DNA of 64,000 nucleotides. Source: Comamonas testosteroni. GTDB lineage: Bacteria > Pseudomonadota > Gammaproteobacteria > Burkholderiales > Burkholderiaceae_C. Each line of letters starts with the position of its first letter. Within the stretch, counting starts at the first letter, position 1. Of the stretch, positions 34,158-43,374 are shown piece by piece. The translations under genes were made by a program, and so were the position numbers. The notes under the pieces were generated by a model. That model saw only the letters and a list, made by a program, of their open reading frames with translations, was not told the origin of the DNA and did not search any database. The stretch covers positions 186,001 through 250,000 of the forward strand of contig NZ_AWOR01000001.1 in assembly GCF_000761245.1 (NCBI RefSeq). The letters run 5' to 3'.

Positions 34158-34985
34158 TTAGAGCAACTGGCGCAGATAGATGCAGCTGGCCAGCAGCAGC
34201 GCCAGTTCATTGAGTTGCTGGCAGGCGCCCAGGCAGTCGCCCGTCATGCCGCCCAGACGCTTACGCAGCCAGCGCCGCAGCAGCCAGGTGGTGACCAGCA
34301 TGGCCGCCAGCAGGCTGGGCACAAAGCTCCAGACGCCAAGCCAGCCCAGCAGGCCCAGTGCCGGCAGGCACCAGAGGCCGCCGGTCAGCAGGCCTTGCCA
34401 GCCCAGTTGCCGGCCCGCGATATGCAGGGTCTTGCTGCTCGCGGCCAGGCCGACATGAGGCAGGCTGCGCATCAGCACCAGCGGCGCAAAGCGCGACAGC
34501 ACATGAATGCAGCACACGAGGATGAGCGCCGGAGCCGGCCCCCAGAGCGGCTGCATCACAGACAGCAGCAGGGCGATCAGCACGACCTTGGTGAGCAGGG
34601 CCATGAGCAGCGCCATCACGCCATAGGCGCCGATGCGCGAATCCTTCATGATCTCCAGCGCACGCTCGGGCGGAACCAGGCCGCCCAGCCCGTCGGCGAC
34701 ATCGGCCAGGCCGTCCTCATGAAAACCGCCGGTCAGCCACAAGGTACCGGCGGTGCTGATGAGCGCGGCTGCCAGCGGCGACCAGGGGTTTGCCGGCAGC
34801 AGCCAGAGCAGGGCTGCCAGCAGCAGCGCGGCCCACAGGCCCACCAGCCAGCCCACGCCCGGCAGGTGCGCGGCGCTGGCACGCTGCATCTCGGGACTCC
34901 AGCCTACCCAGGCCGCCAGTCGCCCGGCCACGGGGATGCGGCTGAAGAACTGGACGGCCAACAGATAGTGGCGCAGGGCTTGCAT
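34158..34985 (-). CDS. cobS: Adenosylcobinamide-GDP ribazoletransferase CobS
   Basis: 275 residues, an integral membrane protein with about six to seven hydrophobic segments. The family opening LRHYLLAVQFFSRIPV and the conserved acidic motif GGFHEDGLADVADGLGG (residues 86-102) are present. CobS joins activated alpha-ribazole to adenosylcobinamide-GDP. Only cobC and cobS are here, so the remaining corrinoid genes are elsewhere. No cobalamin riboswitch was recognised in the 108-base upstream gap. Confidence 0.95.
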   Translation of the reverse strand: MQALRHYLLAVQFFSRIPVAGRLAAWVGWSPEMQRASAAHLPGVGWLVGLWAALLLAALLWLLPANPWSPLAAALISTAGTLWLTGGFHEDGLADVADGLGGLVPPERALEIMKDSRIGAYGVMALLMALLTKVVLIALLLSVMQPLWGPAPALILVCCIHVLSRFAPLVLMRSLPHVGLAASSKTLHIAGRQLGWQGLLTGGLWCLPALGLLGWLGVWSFVPSLLAAMLVTTWLLRRWLRKRLGGMTGDCLGACQQLNELALLLASCIYLRQLL

Positions 34986-34997
34986 GGTATTGCGAAT

Positions 34998-35061
34998 AAA
35001 AAAAGGAGCTTATTTCGCTTGATGCTCCTGGATTTCAGGGGCTTTTCTATCTGAAATCAAT
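34998..35061 (-). terminator. Terminator of ilvA formed by a palindromic element
   Basis: On the minus strand AGGAGC and GCTCCT (35024-35029 and 35004-35009) pair around a 14-base loop and are followed by seven T residues. The loop holds ATCAAGCGAAAT, the half-core of the interspersed family, and the outer GATTTCAGG/CTGAAATC matches the copy at 62741. It separates ilvA from cobS. Confidence 0.65.
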
Positions 35062-35093
35062 ACAGGAAGGGCGGTGGAAGCTCCTGTTTTTTT

Positions 35094-36647
35094 CTACTTC
35101 AAGAACAGTTGATAGGCCGGATTGCTGGTTTCCTCCACCCAGGGATAGCCGAGGTTCTTGAGGAAACTGTCGAACTTCTTGTGGTCCTTGGCAGGCACCT
35201 GCATGCCGACCAGGATGCGGCCGTAGTCGGCGCCCTGGTTGCGGTAGTGGAACAGCGAGATATTCCAGGTCGGCGCCATCAGGCTCAGGAACTTGAACAG
35301 CGCACCGGGACGCTCGGGGAAGACAAAGCGCAGCAGGCGCTCGTCCTGGGCCAGCGGCGAGTGGCCGCCCACCATATGACGCAGATGCTCCTTGGCCATC
35401 TCGTCAAAGGTCAGGTCCAGTGCCTCAAAGCCGTTTTTCTGGAAGTTCTTGCAGATCTTCTCGGACTCGCCCTTGGTCGGCGTGGTCAGGCCCACGAACA
35501 CATGGGCCTTGCTGTCGTGGCTGATGCGGTAGTTGAACTCGGTCACGCTGCGCGGGCCGCCGGGCAGCTTGCCCACCACCTCGCAAAAATGCTTGAAGCT
35601 GCCGCGTTCCTCGGGGATGGTGACGGCGAACAGGGCTTCGCGCTCCTCGCCGACTTCGGCGCGCTCGGCCACAAAGCGCAGGCGGTCGAAGTTCATATTG
35701 GCGCCGCTCAGTATGGCGGCGTAGGTCTCGCCCTTGGTCTTGTGCCTGGCCACGTACTGCTTGATGGCGGCCACGCCCAGGGCGCCCGAGGGCTCGACGA
35801 TGGAGCGGGTGTCGGTGAAGATGTCCTTGATGGCGGCGCAGACGGCATCGGTGTCCACGGTCACATAGTCATCCACCAGGCCCTGAGTGATGCGGAAGGT
35901 TTCCGCCCCCACCAGCTTCACGGCCGTGCCGTCGGCGAACAGGCCCACATCGGCCAGCTCCACGCGCTCGCCCGCCTGCACGGACTGCATCATGGCGTTG
36001 GAGTCCTTGGTGTGCACGCCGATCACCTTCACCTCGGGGCGCACGGCCTTGATGTAGTTGGCAATGCCGGCAATCAGGCCGCCGCCGCCGATGGGCACGA
36101 AGATGGCATCCAGACGCTGGCTGCCCAGTTTTTGCAGCTGGCGCAGCAGCTCCATGGCGATGGTGCCCTGGCCGGCAATCACATCGGGGTCGTCAAAGGG
36201 GTGGACAAAGGTCAGGCCCTCGGACTTTTGCAGCTTGACGGCGTGCTTGTAGGCGTCCGAGTAACTCTCTCCGGCCAGCACCGCCTCGCCGCCCAGGGCG
36301 ATCACGGCATCGATCTTCACCTGGGGCGTGGTCGTGGGCATCACGATCACGGCGCGGCAGCCCAGCTTCTTGGCACTCATGGCCGTGCCCTGGGCGTGGT
36401 TGCCCGCGCTGGCGCAGATCACGCCCTTTTGAAGCTGCTCGGCCGTCAGATTGGCCATCTTGTTATAGGCGCCGCGCAACTTGAAGCTGAACACGGGCTG
36501 CTGGTCCTCGCGCTTCAGAAGCACTTTGTTGTGCAGGCGACGGCTGAGGTTCTTGGCAATGTCCAGATCCGACTCTACGGCCACGTCATAGACGCGTGCA
36601 TTGAGGATGCGAGTCAGATAATCGGCAGGGGTCAGGGCTTGAGTCAT
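35094..36647 (-). CDS. ilvA: Threonine ammonia-lyase, biosynthetic
   Basis: 517 residues, the length of the two-ACT-domain biosynthetic enzyme. The PLP domain (1-330) has the Schiff-base Lys56 in SFKLRGAYNK, the substrate loop SAGNHAQG and the phosphate-binding GGGGL. Two ACT-like regulatory domains follow (about 335-410 and 430-510), which mediate isoleucine inhibition and valine relief. It makes 2-oxobutanoate for isoleucine. A minus-strand terminator structure lies 150 bases upstream of its ATG (36797-36828), which could be an attenuator or the end of a separate small RNA. No other branched-chain genes adjoin it. Confidence 0.97.
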   Translation of the reverse strand: MTQALTPADYLTRILNARVYDVAVESDLDIAKNLSRRLHNKVLLKREDQQPVFSFKLRGAYNKMANLTAEQLQKGVICASAGNHAQGTAMSAKKLGCRAVIVMPTTTPQVKIDAVIALGGEAVLAGESYSDAYKHAVKLQKSEGLTFVHPFDDPDVIAGQGTIAMELLRQLQKLGSQRLDAIFVPIGGGGLIAGIANYIKAVRPEVKVIGVHTKDSNAMMQSVQAGERVELADVGLFADGTAVKLVGAETFRITQGLVDDYVTVDTDAVCAAIKDIFTDTRSIVEPSGALGVAAIKQYVARHKTKGETYAAILSGANMNFDRLRFVAERAEVGEEREALFAVTIPEERGSFKHFCEVVGKLPGGPRSVTEFNYRISHDSKAHVFVGLTTPTKGESEKICKNFQKNGFEALDLTFDEMAKEHLRHMVGGHSPLAQDERLLRFVFPERPGALFKFLSLMAPTWNISLFHYRNQGADYGRILVGMQVPAKDHKKFDSFLKNLGYPWVEETSNPAYQLFLK

Positions 36648-36796
36648 GGTGCAAATCGAAAGCAGAGCACCAGAGCCAGGGCAATCAGCCTGCCGGGTGC
36701 ATGGAAGCCGATCATGATAGGCGCTTGCTTGCTGCGCTGCAGTACTCGCTCAAGAGGTGCATGCTGCTGCTCTGAGAAGCACGATGAGCAGGCACG

Positions 36797-36828
36797 AAAA
36801 AAAGCCCCTAGCTCAAGAGCTAGGGGCT
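36797..36828 (-). terminator. Strong minus-strand terminator upstream of ilvA
   Basis: Perfect 12-bp arms AGCCCCTAGCTC/GAGCTAGGGGCT separated by two bases, with seven T residues after the stem on the minus strand and no T-run on the plus strand. There is no annotated minus-strand gene just upstream for it to end. Confidence 0.85.
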
Positions 36829-36934
36829 GAATCCACCATTAGAGGAGGTGGAGGAGACAAATGGTGCGATACAGATCGGTGTTAACCAGTAATCTGCAGT
36901 CTGCCTGCGGGTTTGACCTCACAGGTAACGCTTG
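36797..36934 (-). ncRNA. Candidate small RNA with anti-Shine-Dalgarno tract
   Basis: A minus-strand unit of about 138 bases is defined by a -10-like TACAAT (36941-36946) with no convincing -35, and by the strong terminator at 36797. Near its 3' end it carries CTCCTCCACCTCCTC (36842-36857 region), complementary to ribosome-binding sites, and a small hairpin CCACC/GGTGG (36833-36851). Small RNAs with exposed CCUCC tracts are known to regulate translation. Alternatives: an ilvA leader, since a GTG frame ending in CLLHLL and TAA sits just before the terminator, although I see no antiterminator; or only the antisense of the plus-strand ORF at 36861. Confidence 0.45.
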
Positions 36935-36935
36935 A
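36861..36935 (+). CDS. Possible 24-residue peptide with a very strong ribosome site
   Basis: ATG at 36861 follows AGAGGAGGTGGAGGAGACAA and opens a frame reading MVRYRSVLTSNLQSACGFDL and ending at TGA 36933-36935. The ribosome site can pair with CCACC at 36833-36837, so its exposure could be regulated. It could be a leader peptide for osmC (95 bases downstream) or be the complement of the small-RNA candidate on the other strand. Which strand is used cannot be decided from sequence. Confidence 0.35.
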   Translation: MVRYRSVLTSNLQSACGFDLTGNA

Positions 36936-36963
36936 GTTGTATTGTATGAGGCTTGTGTTTCTG

Positions 36964-37000
36964 TGCATCAAAAGATTCGGGTTTTTATGTATTTGATGCA
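36964..37000. promoter_or_regulatory. 9-bp dyad upstream of the OsmC gene
   Basis: TGCATCAAA (36964-36972) and TTTGATGCA (36992-37000) are perfect inverted arms separated by 19 bases, that is, centres about 28 bases apart. The dyad lies 30-66 bases before the osmC ATG and also overlaps the region upstream of the minus-strand TACAAT, so a regulator here could control both directions. No known operator consensus is matched. Confidence 0.5.
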
Positions 37001-37029
37001 AAATTGCAACAGTTTCGAGAGGAAAAACA

Positions 37030-37482
37030 ATGGAATGCACGGTTAGTTGGACAGGCGCGGCCACCGGAACGCGCTCGGGCATGGGTTTTGTGGCAGAGAC
37101 CGGCAGCGGCCATGTGGTCAATATGGATGGCGCGCCGGACGAGAAGAACCCGGCCAACGGCGGTCGCAACCAGGCACCGCGCCCCATGGAGATGCTGCTG
37201 GCTGGTGCCGGCGGCTGCACGGCCTATGACGTGGTGCTCATCCTCAAGCGTGGTCGCCACGATGTGAAGGGTTGCAGCGTGCAGCTGAGCTCCGAGCGCG
37301 CCGATGCCGACCCCAAGGTGTTCACCAAGATCCACATGCAGTTCACGGTCAGTGGCAAGAATCTGCCCGCCGGTGCCGTCGAGCGGGCCATCGCCATGAG
37401 CCACGACAAATACTGCTCGGCCACCATCATGCTGGGCAAAACGGCCGAAATCACTACGGGTTTCGACATCGTCGAAGCCTGA
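37030..37482 (+). CDS. OsmC family peroxiredoxin-like protein
   Basis: 150 residues of the OsmC/Ohr superfamily, YhfA-like. The two reactive cysteines are in place: Cys63 (AGAGGCTAYDVV) and Cys129 (HDKYCSAT). Arg and Glu of the PRPMEMLLAG segment complete the family pattern. These proteins reduce organic peroxides or handle thiol stress as dimers in the cytoplasm. The start is supported by GAGAGGAAAAACA before the ATG. The upstream region contains the dyad at 36964 and a structured transcript candidate, which suggests regulated expression. A bidirectional terminator follows. Confidence 0.92.
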   Translation: MECTVSWTGAATGTRSGMGFVAETGSGHVVNMDGAPDEKNPANGGRNQAPRPMEMLLAGAGGCTAYDVVLILKRGRHDVKGCSVQLSSERADADPKVFTKIHMQFTVSGKNLPAGAVERAIAMSHDKYCSATIMLGKTAEITTGFDIVEA

Positions 37483-37496
37483 GCTGGACGTGCGAT

Positions 37497-37526
37497 CGAA
37501 AAACGGGCCTCAACGGCCCGTTTTTG
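37497..37526. terminator. Bidirectional terminator between OsmC gene and coq7
   Basis: AAAAACGGGCC, loop, GGCCCGTTTTT: a 7-bp GC stem extended by A/T tracts on both sides, so it can end both convergent genes. Confidence 0.9.
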
Positions 37527-37541
37527 TTGAACAGGCGCCAA

Positions 37542-38159
37542 TCAGATGCGATGCGCTGTAATCGTCATGACTTTGGCCGCCACACGCATCAGCCCCTGGG
37601 CAATCGGGGGCAGTTGCATCGCACCTTCGTCGATCGCTGCTGCGGCATGACGTTCTTCGTCGTCCTTCATGCGCTCGACCACGGCACGCGAAGCCTCGTC
37701 CTCCTCGGGCAGGCGGCCCAGATGGCTTGCCAGGTGAGCGGAGACCTGGTTTTCTGTCTCAACCACAAAGCCCAGGCTGGCGGCATCGCTGAATTTGGCG
37801 GCAATCGTGCCAATCGCAAAAGCGCCGGCAAACCACAGCGGGTTCAGCAACGAAGGTCTGTCACCCAGAGCATGCAGGCGCTCGCGGGTCCAGGCCAGGT
37901 GGTCCATTTCCTCGCGAGCGGCATGCAGCAGATGCTCGCGCAACTCCATGTCCTTGGTCACCATGGCCTGGGCGTTGTACAGCGCCTGAGCGCAGACCTC
38001 ACCGACATGATTGACGCGCATCAAGGCTGCGGAGAGCTTGCGCTGTTCATCGCTCAGATCGGCTTCGGCGATCCCTGCTGCAGGCGAGCGCTCTGCAGCC
38101 ACCGGGTCGGCAAACAGAGTGCGAAGAGCTGCATCGGCAGCGGTCAGAAACTTGTCCAT
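37542..38159 (-). CDS. coq7: Demethoxyubiquinone hydroxylase Coq7
   Basis: 205 residues from the ATG at 38159 (the frame extends 13 codons further). A ferritin-like di-iron monooxygenase: iron ligands are seen in [22 protein letters not shown] (ExxH) and DEERHAAAA (ExxH). It catalyses the C6 hydroxylation in ubiquinone biosynthesis at the inner membrane. Coq7 in place of UbiF/UbiI-type enzymes is usual for betaproteobacteria. It is convergent with the OsmC gene and divergent from the porin. Confidence 0.95.
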   Translation of the reverse strand: MDKFLTAADAALRTLFADPVAAERSPAAGIAEADLSDEQRKLSAALMRVNHVGEVCAQALYNAQAMVTKDMELREHLLHAAREEMDHLAWTRERLHALGDRPSLLNPLWFAGAFAIGTIAAKFSDAASLGFVVETENQVSAHLASHLGRLPEEDEASRAVVERMKDDEERHAAAAIDEGAMQLPPIAQGLMRVAAKVMTITAHRI

Positions 38160-38489
38160 GGCTAAAAAGAACTCAGTGCGGCGCCTGTCTGGCGTCAATG
38201 CACATAAGGTACACCAGAGTGGTTCATCCGCAACTTGCGCTGGGGCAATGCTAGGTCGAAACCCTTAAGGGTGTGCCCGTTAGTGCGGCTTGGTGTTTGT
38301 TGCGGTGGTGCAACGAAAACGCGCCGAATCGAGCAGTTTTGGGTGAATTCCTTTGCGCTGGGCTCGGGGGTCTGGTGCAATAGACCCAACTTCCCCACCA
38401 GGAGGTTGGCGCGGGAAACCGGTGGAGCTCGAGGCTCAAGTCTCTCTCCCATAGAACCGGCGCCCTTCTAAACCTTGGAGTAACTCGTA
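38160..38489. promoter_or_regulatory. Divergent coq7-porin control region
   Basis: A 330-base gap with no gene. Near the porin end is TTGGAGTAACTCGTA before the ATG (ribosome site GGAG). It also holds small dyads such as GTTGC/GCAAC (about 38298-38313) and a CCACC/GGTGG pairing around AGGAGG (38397-38425) that would fold the long porin leader. No promoter hexamers convincing enough to call. Confidence 0.4.
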
Positions 38490-39542
38490 ATGAAAAAATC
38501 TCTGATCGCCCTGGCAGTGCTGGCCGCTTCCGGCGCCGCAATGGCTCAATCTTCCGTGACTCTGTTCGGTATCGTTGACACTGGCGTTTCCTACGTGGAC
38601 AACGCTTCCGGTAACGACGCCAAGTACGGCGTGCACACCAGCGGTAACGCGACCAGCCGTCTGGGCCTGCGCGGTACTGAAGACCTGGGTGGCGGTCTGA
38701 AGGCTGGCTTCTGGCTGGAAGGCGAAATCTTTGGTGACGACGGCAATGCTTCGGGCTTCAACTTCAAGCGCGAATCCACAGTGCGTCTGTCTGGCAACTT
38801 CGGTGAAGTTCGCCTGGGTCGTGAAACCACCCCCACTTTCCGTGCTGGTCTGAAGTATGACCTGTTCGGCGCTACCGGTATCGGCCAAAACCTGGGCTTC
38901 AAGGCCTGGTCGACTGCTGGCGGTGCTTTCGGTGCTGACGCCAACACCATCCGTGCTAACAACATGGTGTCGTACTCTTCGCCTAACTTCAGCGGCTTCA
39001 CCGCTAACGTGAGCTACGCTTTCGACGAGAAGCAAGGCGTGGGCAAGACCGGCCGTTATGCTGGTGGTAACGTTGGCTACGACAACGGCCCCCTGAGCGT
39101 GACTGCTGCTTACGGCACTCTGAACGGCGGCACTGGCGACCGTGACGAAATGTCCATCGGCGCTTCCTACAACTTCGGCGTGGCCAAGGTTGTGGGTAAC
39201 GTTCAGCAAATCAAGTACAAGCCCGATGCTGGTTCCAGCGCCAAGTTCCGTAACTACCTGCTGGGCGTGTCCGCTCCCGTGGGTGGCGTGGGCGAAGTGA
39301 AGGCTCAGTACGCTTACTACGACCAACAAGGTCCTGCTAAGGCTCACCAACTGTCGCTGGGCTATGTGCACAACCTGTCCAAGCGCACTGCTCTGTACGG
39401 CACTGTTGCTTACCTGAAGAACCAAGACGGTTCCGCTATCGCTCTGGCTGCTAAGGGTGTGAGCGACACCGTGGGCCTGAAGGCTGACGGTTCCGGCCGC
39501 AACCAAGCTGGCGTGCAAGTTGGTATCCGCCACGCTTTCTAA
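38490..39542 (+). CDS. Major porin, Omp32 type
   Basis: 350 residues. A signal peptide (1-20, cleavage AMA/QSS) precedes a 16-strand trimeric porin barrel starting SSVTLFGIVDTGVSY and ending GVQVGIRHAF with the C-terminal Phe needed for outer-membrane insertion. The family motif SRLGLRGTEDLGGGL is present. Codon choice is strongly biased to GCT, GGT and AAC, unlike neighbouring genes, as expected for one of the most abundant proteins in the cell; in Comamonas and Delftia the Omp32-type porin is anion selective. It has a long leader and a strong terminator. Confidence 0.96.
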   Translation: MKKSLIALAVLAASGAAMAQSSVTLFGIVDTGVSYVDNASGNDAKYGVHTSGNATSRLGLRGTEDLGGGLKAGFWLEGEIFGDDGNASGFNFKRESTVRLSGNFGEVRLGRETTPTFRAGLKYDLFGATGIGQNLGFKAWSTAGGAFGADANTIRANNMVSYSSPNFSGFTANVSYAFDEKQGVGKTGRYAGGNVGYDNGPLSVTAAYGTLNGGTGDRDEMSIGASYNFGVAKVVGNVQQIKYKPDAGSSAKFRNYLLGVSAPVGGVGEVKAQYAYYDQQGPAKAHQLSLGYVHNLSKRTALYGTVAYLKNQDGSAIALAAKGVSDTVGLKADGSGRNQAGVQVGIRHAF

Positions 39543-39543
39543 T

Positions 39544-39612
39544 CAATTGCTGGCATAAGCCAGTAATTGCTTAAAAGCTAAAAGGCCTGTCGAAAGACAG
39601 GCCTTTTTTATT
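39544..39612 (+). terminator. Two tandem hairpins ending the porin transcript
   Basis: First, CAATTGCTGGC/GCCAGTAATTG (39544-39569), which may stabilise the 3' end. Second, AAAGGCCTGTC-GAAA-GACAGGCCTTTTTTA (39581-39612), an 11-bp stem with GAAA tetraloop and T-run, a textbook rho-independent terminator. Confidence 0.92.
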
Positions 39613-39769
39613 TCTGGGGTTAAACCTTAAAGGGTGATTGCTGAGAGGTTTGCCCCCAGAGGGAAAGGCCTGTGTTGCGCTTGTGCCAATGCGCGCGCGG
39701 TTGAGGAAAGCATTTCTAGAATGAATTTTCCACCAACTGTTTGCGAATTGAATTAAGAGAGGCAACACA

Positions 39770-40939
39770 ATGGCAGCTTCATTTGTGAAAAAAACATTGG
39801 CCTTGGCTGTGCTGGGAACCATGGGAACTCTGGCATATGCACAAAGCAGCGTTCAGCTATATGGCATTGTGGATGCGGCAATTCGCCATACGAATAATGA
39901 GGGAGCGAATAAAAGCGGTCTGACCAAAATGATTGGCGGCGGCATGTCCGAGAGCCGCTGGGGTATCAATATCAAGGAAGATCTGGGGGGCGGCCTGTCG
40001 GCGATTGCCAATCTGGAAAATCGTTTCTGGACGGATTCCGGCACTCCAAGCACCGCACAGCCTTATTTCGCCCAGTCCTGGGTGGGCTTGCGCAGCACCA
40101 GCTTTGGTCAGGTGACCATGGGGCGCCAATACAACGTGCTGTTTGATCTGGTGACTTCTACCTACGCATCGTTCCCATATTCCCCTTATATGGATGCCTA
40201 CAAGCCTGAAATCGGCATGTCTCTGGGCGCGCGTGCAAACAATATGCTCAAGTACGTGGCCGAGTTCGGCCCTGTTCGTGCGGGCTTGCAGTACTCGTTT
40301 GACGAGAGCAATACCTTTGCGAAGAAAGGGGCTGGAGTGGATATGACTCCCGGCGGTCTGGCATTGAAGACCGCGGGCGGGTATCTGCGCTATTCTGCCA
40401 ACGGCATTTCTGTGGGTGGCGCTTTCCAGCGCTCGACCTTGCCGGCCGGCACCGATGTGGATGCCTGGACATTGGGCGGCTCCTATCGCACCGGGCCTCT
40501 TTATTTGATGGCTGGTTATGGCCAGAACAAGGTCAAGGATAGTCTGGCGGCTGCGGGCGCAGGTGCTGCTTTTGATGCTGGCTTGCTCAACGCATATTGG
40601 ACAGGTTCGTCCAATGGTGGCTTTATCGCGGGCAATGCCCCTGGCAATTTTGCCAACAAGCGTGAGATGTTCAAGGTGGGCTTTGGCTACCAGGTCACGC
40701 CGCAGCTCAATGCCGGCATGCACTACTACCATGCCAAGCAATCGGGATCGGCGACTGGTGCCTTCAACGGCAAGGCTGACTTTATCGTTGCCGTGGCCGA
40801 CTATGCCTTCTCCAAGCGCACGGATGCCTATTTCGCGGTGGACCACACCAAGACCAAGGGCGGTGCGGGCGTGATGCTTGACGCCAATGGCGCGAAAAAG
40901 CGTACCGGTATCACCATCGGTCTGCGACATCGCTTCTGA
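39770..40939 (+). CDS. Second porin, Omp32/PhoE-like family
   Basis: 389 residues, signal peptide 1-24 (LAYA/QSS), then a 16-strand porin barrel with SRWGINIKEDLGGGLSA and C-terminal TIGLRHRF. Compared with the 38490 porin it is longer by about 40 residues (extra loops around 105-135 and 255-280) and uses ordinary, more AT-rich codons, so it is expected to be less abundant or conditional. The ribosome site is AGAGAGGCAACACA. Substrate preference is unknown; the two porins are paralogues rather than recent duplicates. Confidence 0.94.
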   Translation: MAASFVKKTLALAVLGTMGTLAYAQSSVQLYGIVDAAIRHTNNEGANKSGLTKMIGGGMSESRWGINIKEDLGGGLSAIANLENRFWTDSGTPSTAQPYFAQSWVGLRSTSFGQVTMGRQYNVLFDLVTSTYASFPYSPYMDAYKPEIGMSLGARANNMLKYVAEFGPVRAGLQYSFDESNTFAKKGAGVDMTPGGLALKTAGGYLRYSANGISVGGAFQRSTLPAGTDVDAWTLGGSYRTGPLYLMAGYGQNKVKDSLAAAGAGAAFDAGLLNAYWTGSSNGGFIAGNAPGNFANKREMFKVGFGYQVTPQLNAGMHYYHAKQSGSATGAFNGKADFIVAVADYAFSKRTDAYFAVDHTKTKGGAGVMLDANGAKKRTGITIGLRHRF

Positions 40940-40954
40940 GGCAAATCCTTGGGT

Positions 40955-40986
40955 AAAAAAGCCAGCCGATATCGGCTGGCTTTTTT
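40955..40986. terminator. Terminator of the second porin
   Basis: AAAAAAGCCAGCCGAT/ATCGGCTGGCTTTTTT, a 16-base self-complementary stem with T-run on both strands. Confidence 0.93.
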
Positions 40987-41021
40987 GTTCTCGGAGTCGA
41001 GCCGCTCCTGAAGCGCGACGC

Positions 41022-41056
41022 AAAAAGAAAAGGCCGCAGATGCGGCCTTTTCTTTT
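41022..41056 (-). terminator. Terminator of groESL
   Basis: AAAAGGCCGCA-GATGCGGCCTTTT with T-rich tails on both strands (TTTTCTTTT). It lies 45 bases past the groEL stop and may also catch readthrough from the porin. Confidence 0.85.
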
Positions 41057-41100
41057 GTGCAGAACCGGATGGTGCAGACCACCCGGTAGCAGCAGAGCAA

Positions 41101-42753
<1,653 letters not shown>

Positions 42754-42837
42754 CTAAAGAATGGGGTTCAATTGGGCTGCCTGCGCTTGTCAATCAATCG
42801 CCGACAGCCATGAAGAGGGGGATGTGTTCGGGAAGGA

Positions 42838-43128
42838 TTACTTCTCGACGACTGCAAACAGGTCGTCTTCCTTCATGACCAGCAGCTCGTCGCCGTGGAT
42901 CTTCACGGTCTGGCCAGAGTACTTGCCGAACAGAACGCGGTCGCCGACCTTCACGTTCAGAGCGATCAGTTCGCCCTTGTCATTGCGCTTGCCGGGACCC
43001 ACAGCCAGCACTTCGCCTTGGTCAGGCTTCTCGGTGGCAGCATCAGGGAGCACGATGCCCGAGGCTGTCTTGGTTTCGTTTTCGAGGCGCTTGACGATCA
43101 CGCGATCGTGCAGGGGACGCAGGTTCAT
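42838..43128 (-). CDS. groES: Co-chaperonin GroES
   Basis: 96 residues from the ATG at 43128, preceded by TTAGGAGTTGGT; the ATG at 43152 lacks a site. The mobile loop ([18 protein letters not shown]) and the roof region are standard. It caps GroEL. It is transcribed first in the operon from a promoter overlapping the CIRCE element. Confidence 0.98.
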   Translation of the reverse strand: MNLRPLHDRVIVKRLENETKTASGIVLPDAATEKPDQGEVLAVGPGKRNDKGELIALNVKVGDRVLFGKYSGQTVKIHGDELLVMKEDDLFAVVEK

Positions 43129-43212
43129 ACCAACTCCTAAATACATCAACAAAGTTGAAACAAGACTTGCCAGCCATCCTGGCCGACATTCGGAATATCT
43201 AGGGTCAAGCTG

Positions 43213-43239
43213 TTAGCACTCAACCCCATTGAGTGCTAA
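43213..43239. promoter_or_regulatory. CIRCE element (HrcA operator)
   Basis: TTAGCACTC (43213-43221), 9-base spacer, GAGTGCTAA (43231-43239): a perfect match to the CIRCE consensus. HrcA repression of groESL is therefore expected. Confidence 0.97.
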
Positions 43240-43267
43240 TAATAAGGCAATTTCCTGAGCTTTCAAG
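43239..43267 (-). promoter_or_regulatory. groESL promoter, sigma-70 with sigma-32-like elements
   Basis: Minus strand TTGAAA (43261-43266), 16-base spacer, TATTAT (43239-43244). The same -35 extends to CTTGAAAG and, 13 bases on, CCTTATTA resembles a heat-shock sigma -10. The -10 box abuts the CIRCE repeat, so HrcA would block RNA polymerase. Confidence 0.65.
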
Positions 43268-43374
43268 ACCTCCCCCCAGCCGATCAGAGGGCAAATCTGT
43301 CAGGAAACAGGGTTTGTTCTTAGTCATGTGTAACGTGTTTTTACAAATAGGCCTGGCTTTTGCTCTGGCAGAAC

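Noticed and set aside
33640..35060. Cobalamin riboswitch upstream of cobS
   Set aside because: The 108-base gap holds only the ilvA terminator palindrome. No B12-box-like sequence was seen.
36690..36860. Classic ribosome-mediated attenuator for ilvA
   Set aside because: A GTG frame ending in several Leu codons lies before the terminator, but I found no alternative antiterminator pairing and no ribosome site, so I report it only as one reading of the small-RNA candidate.
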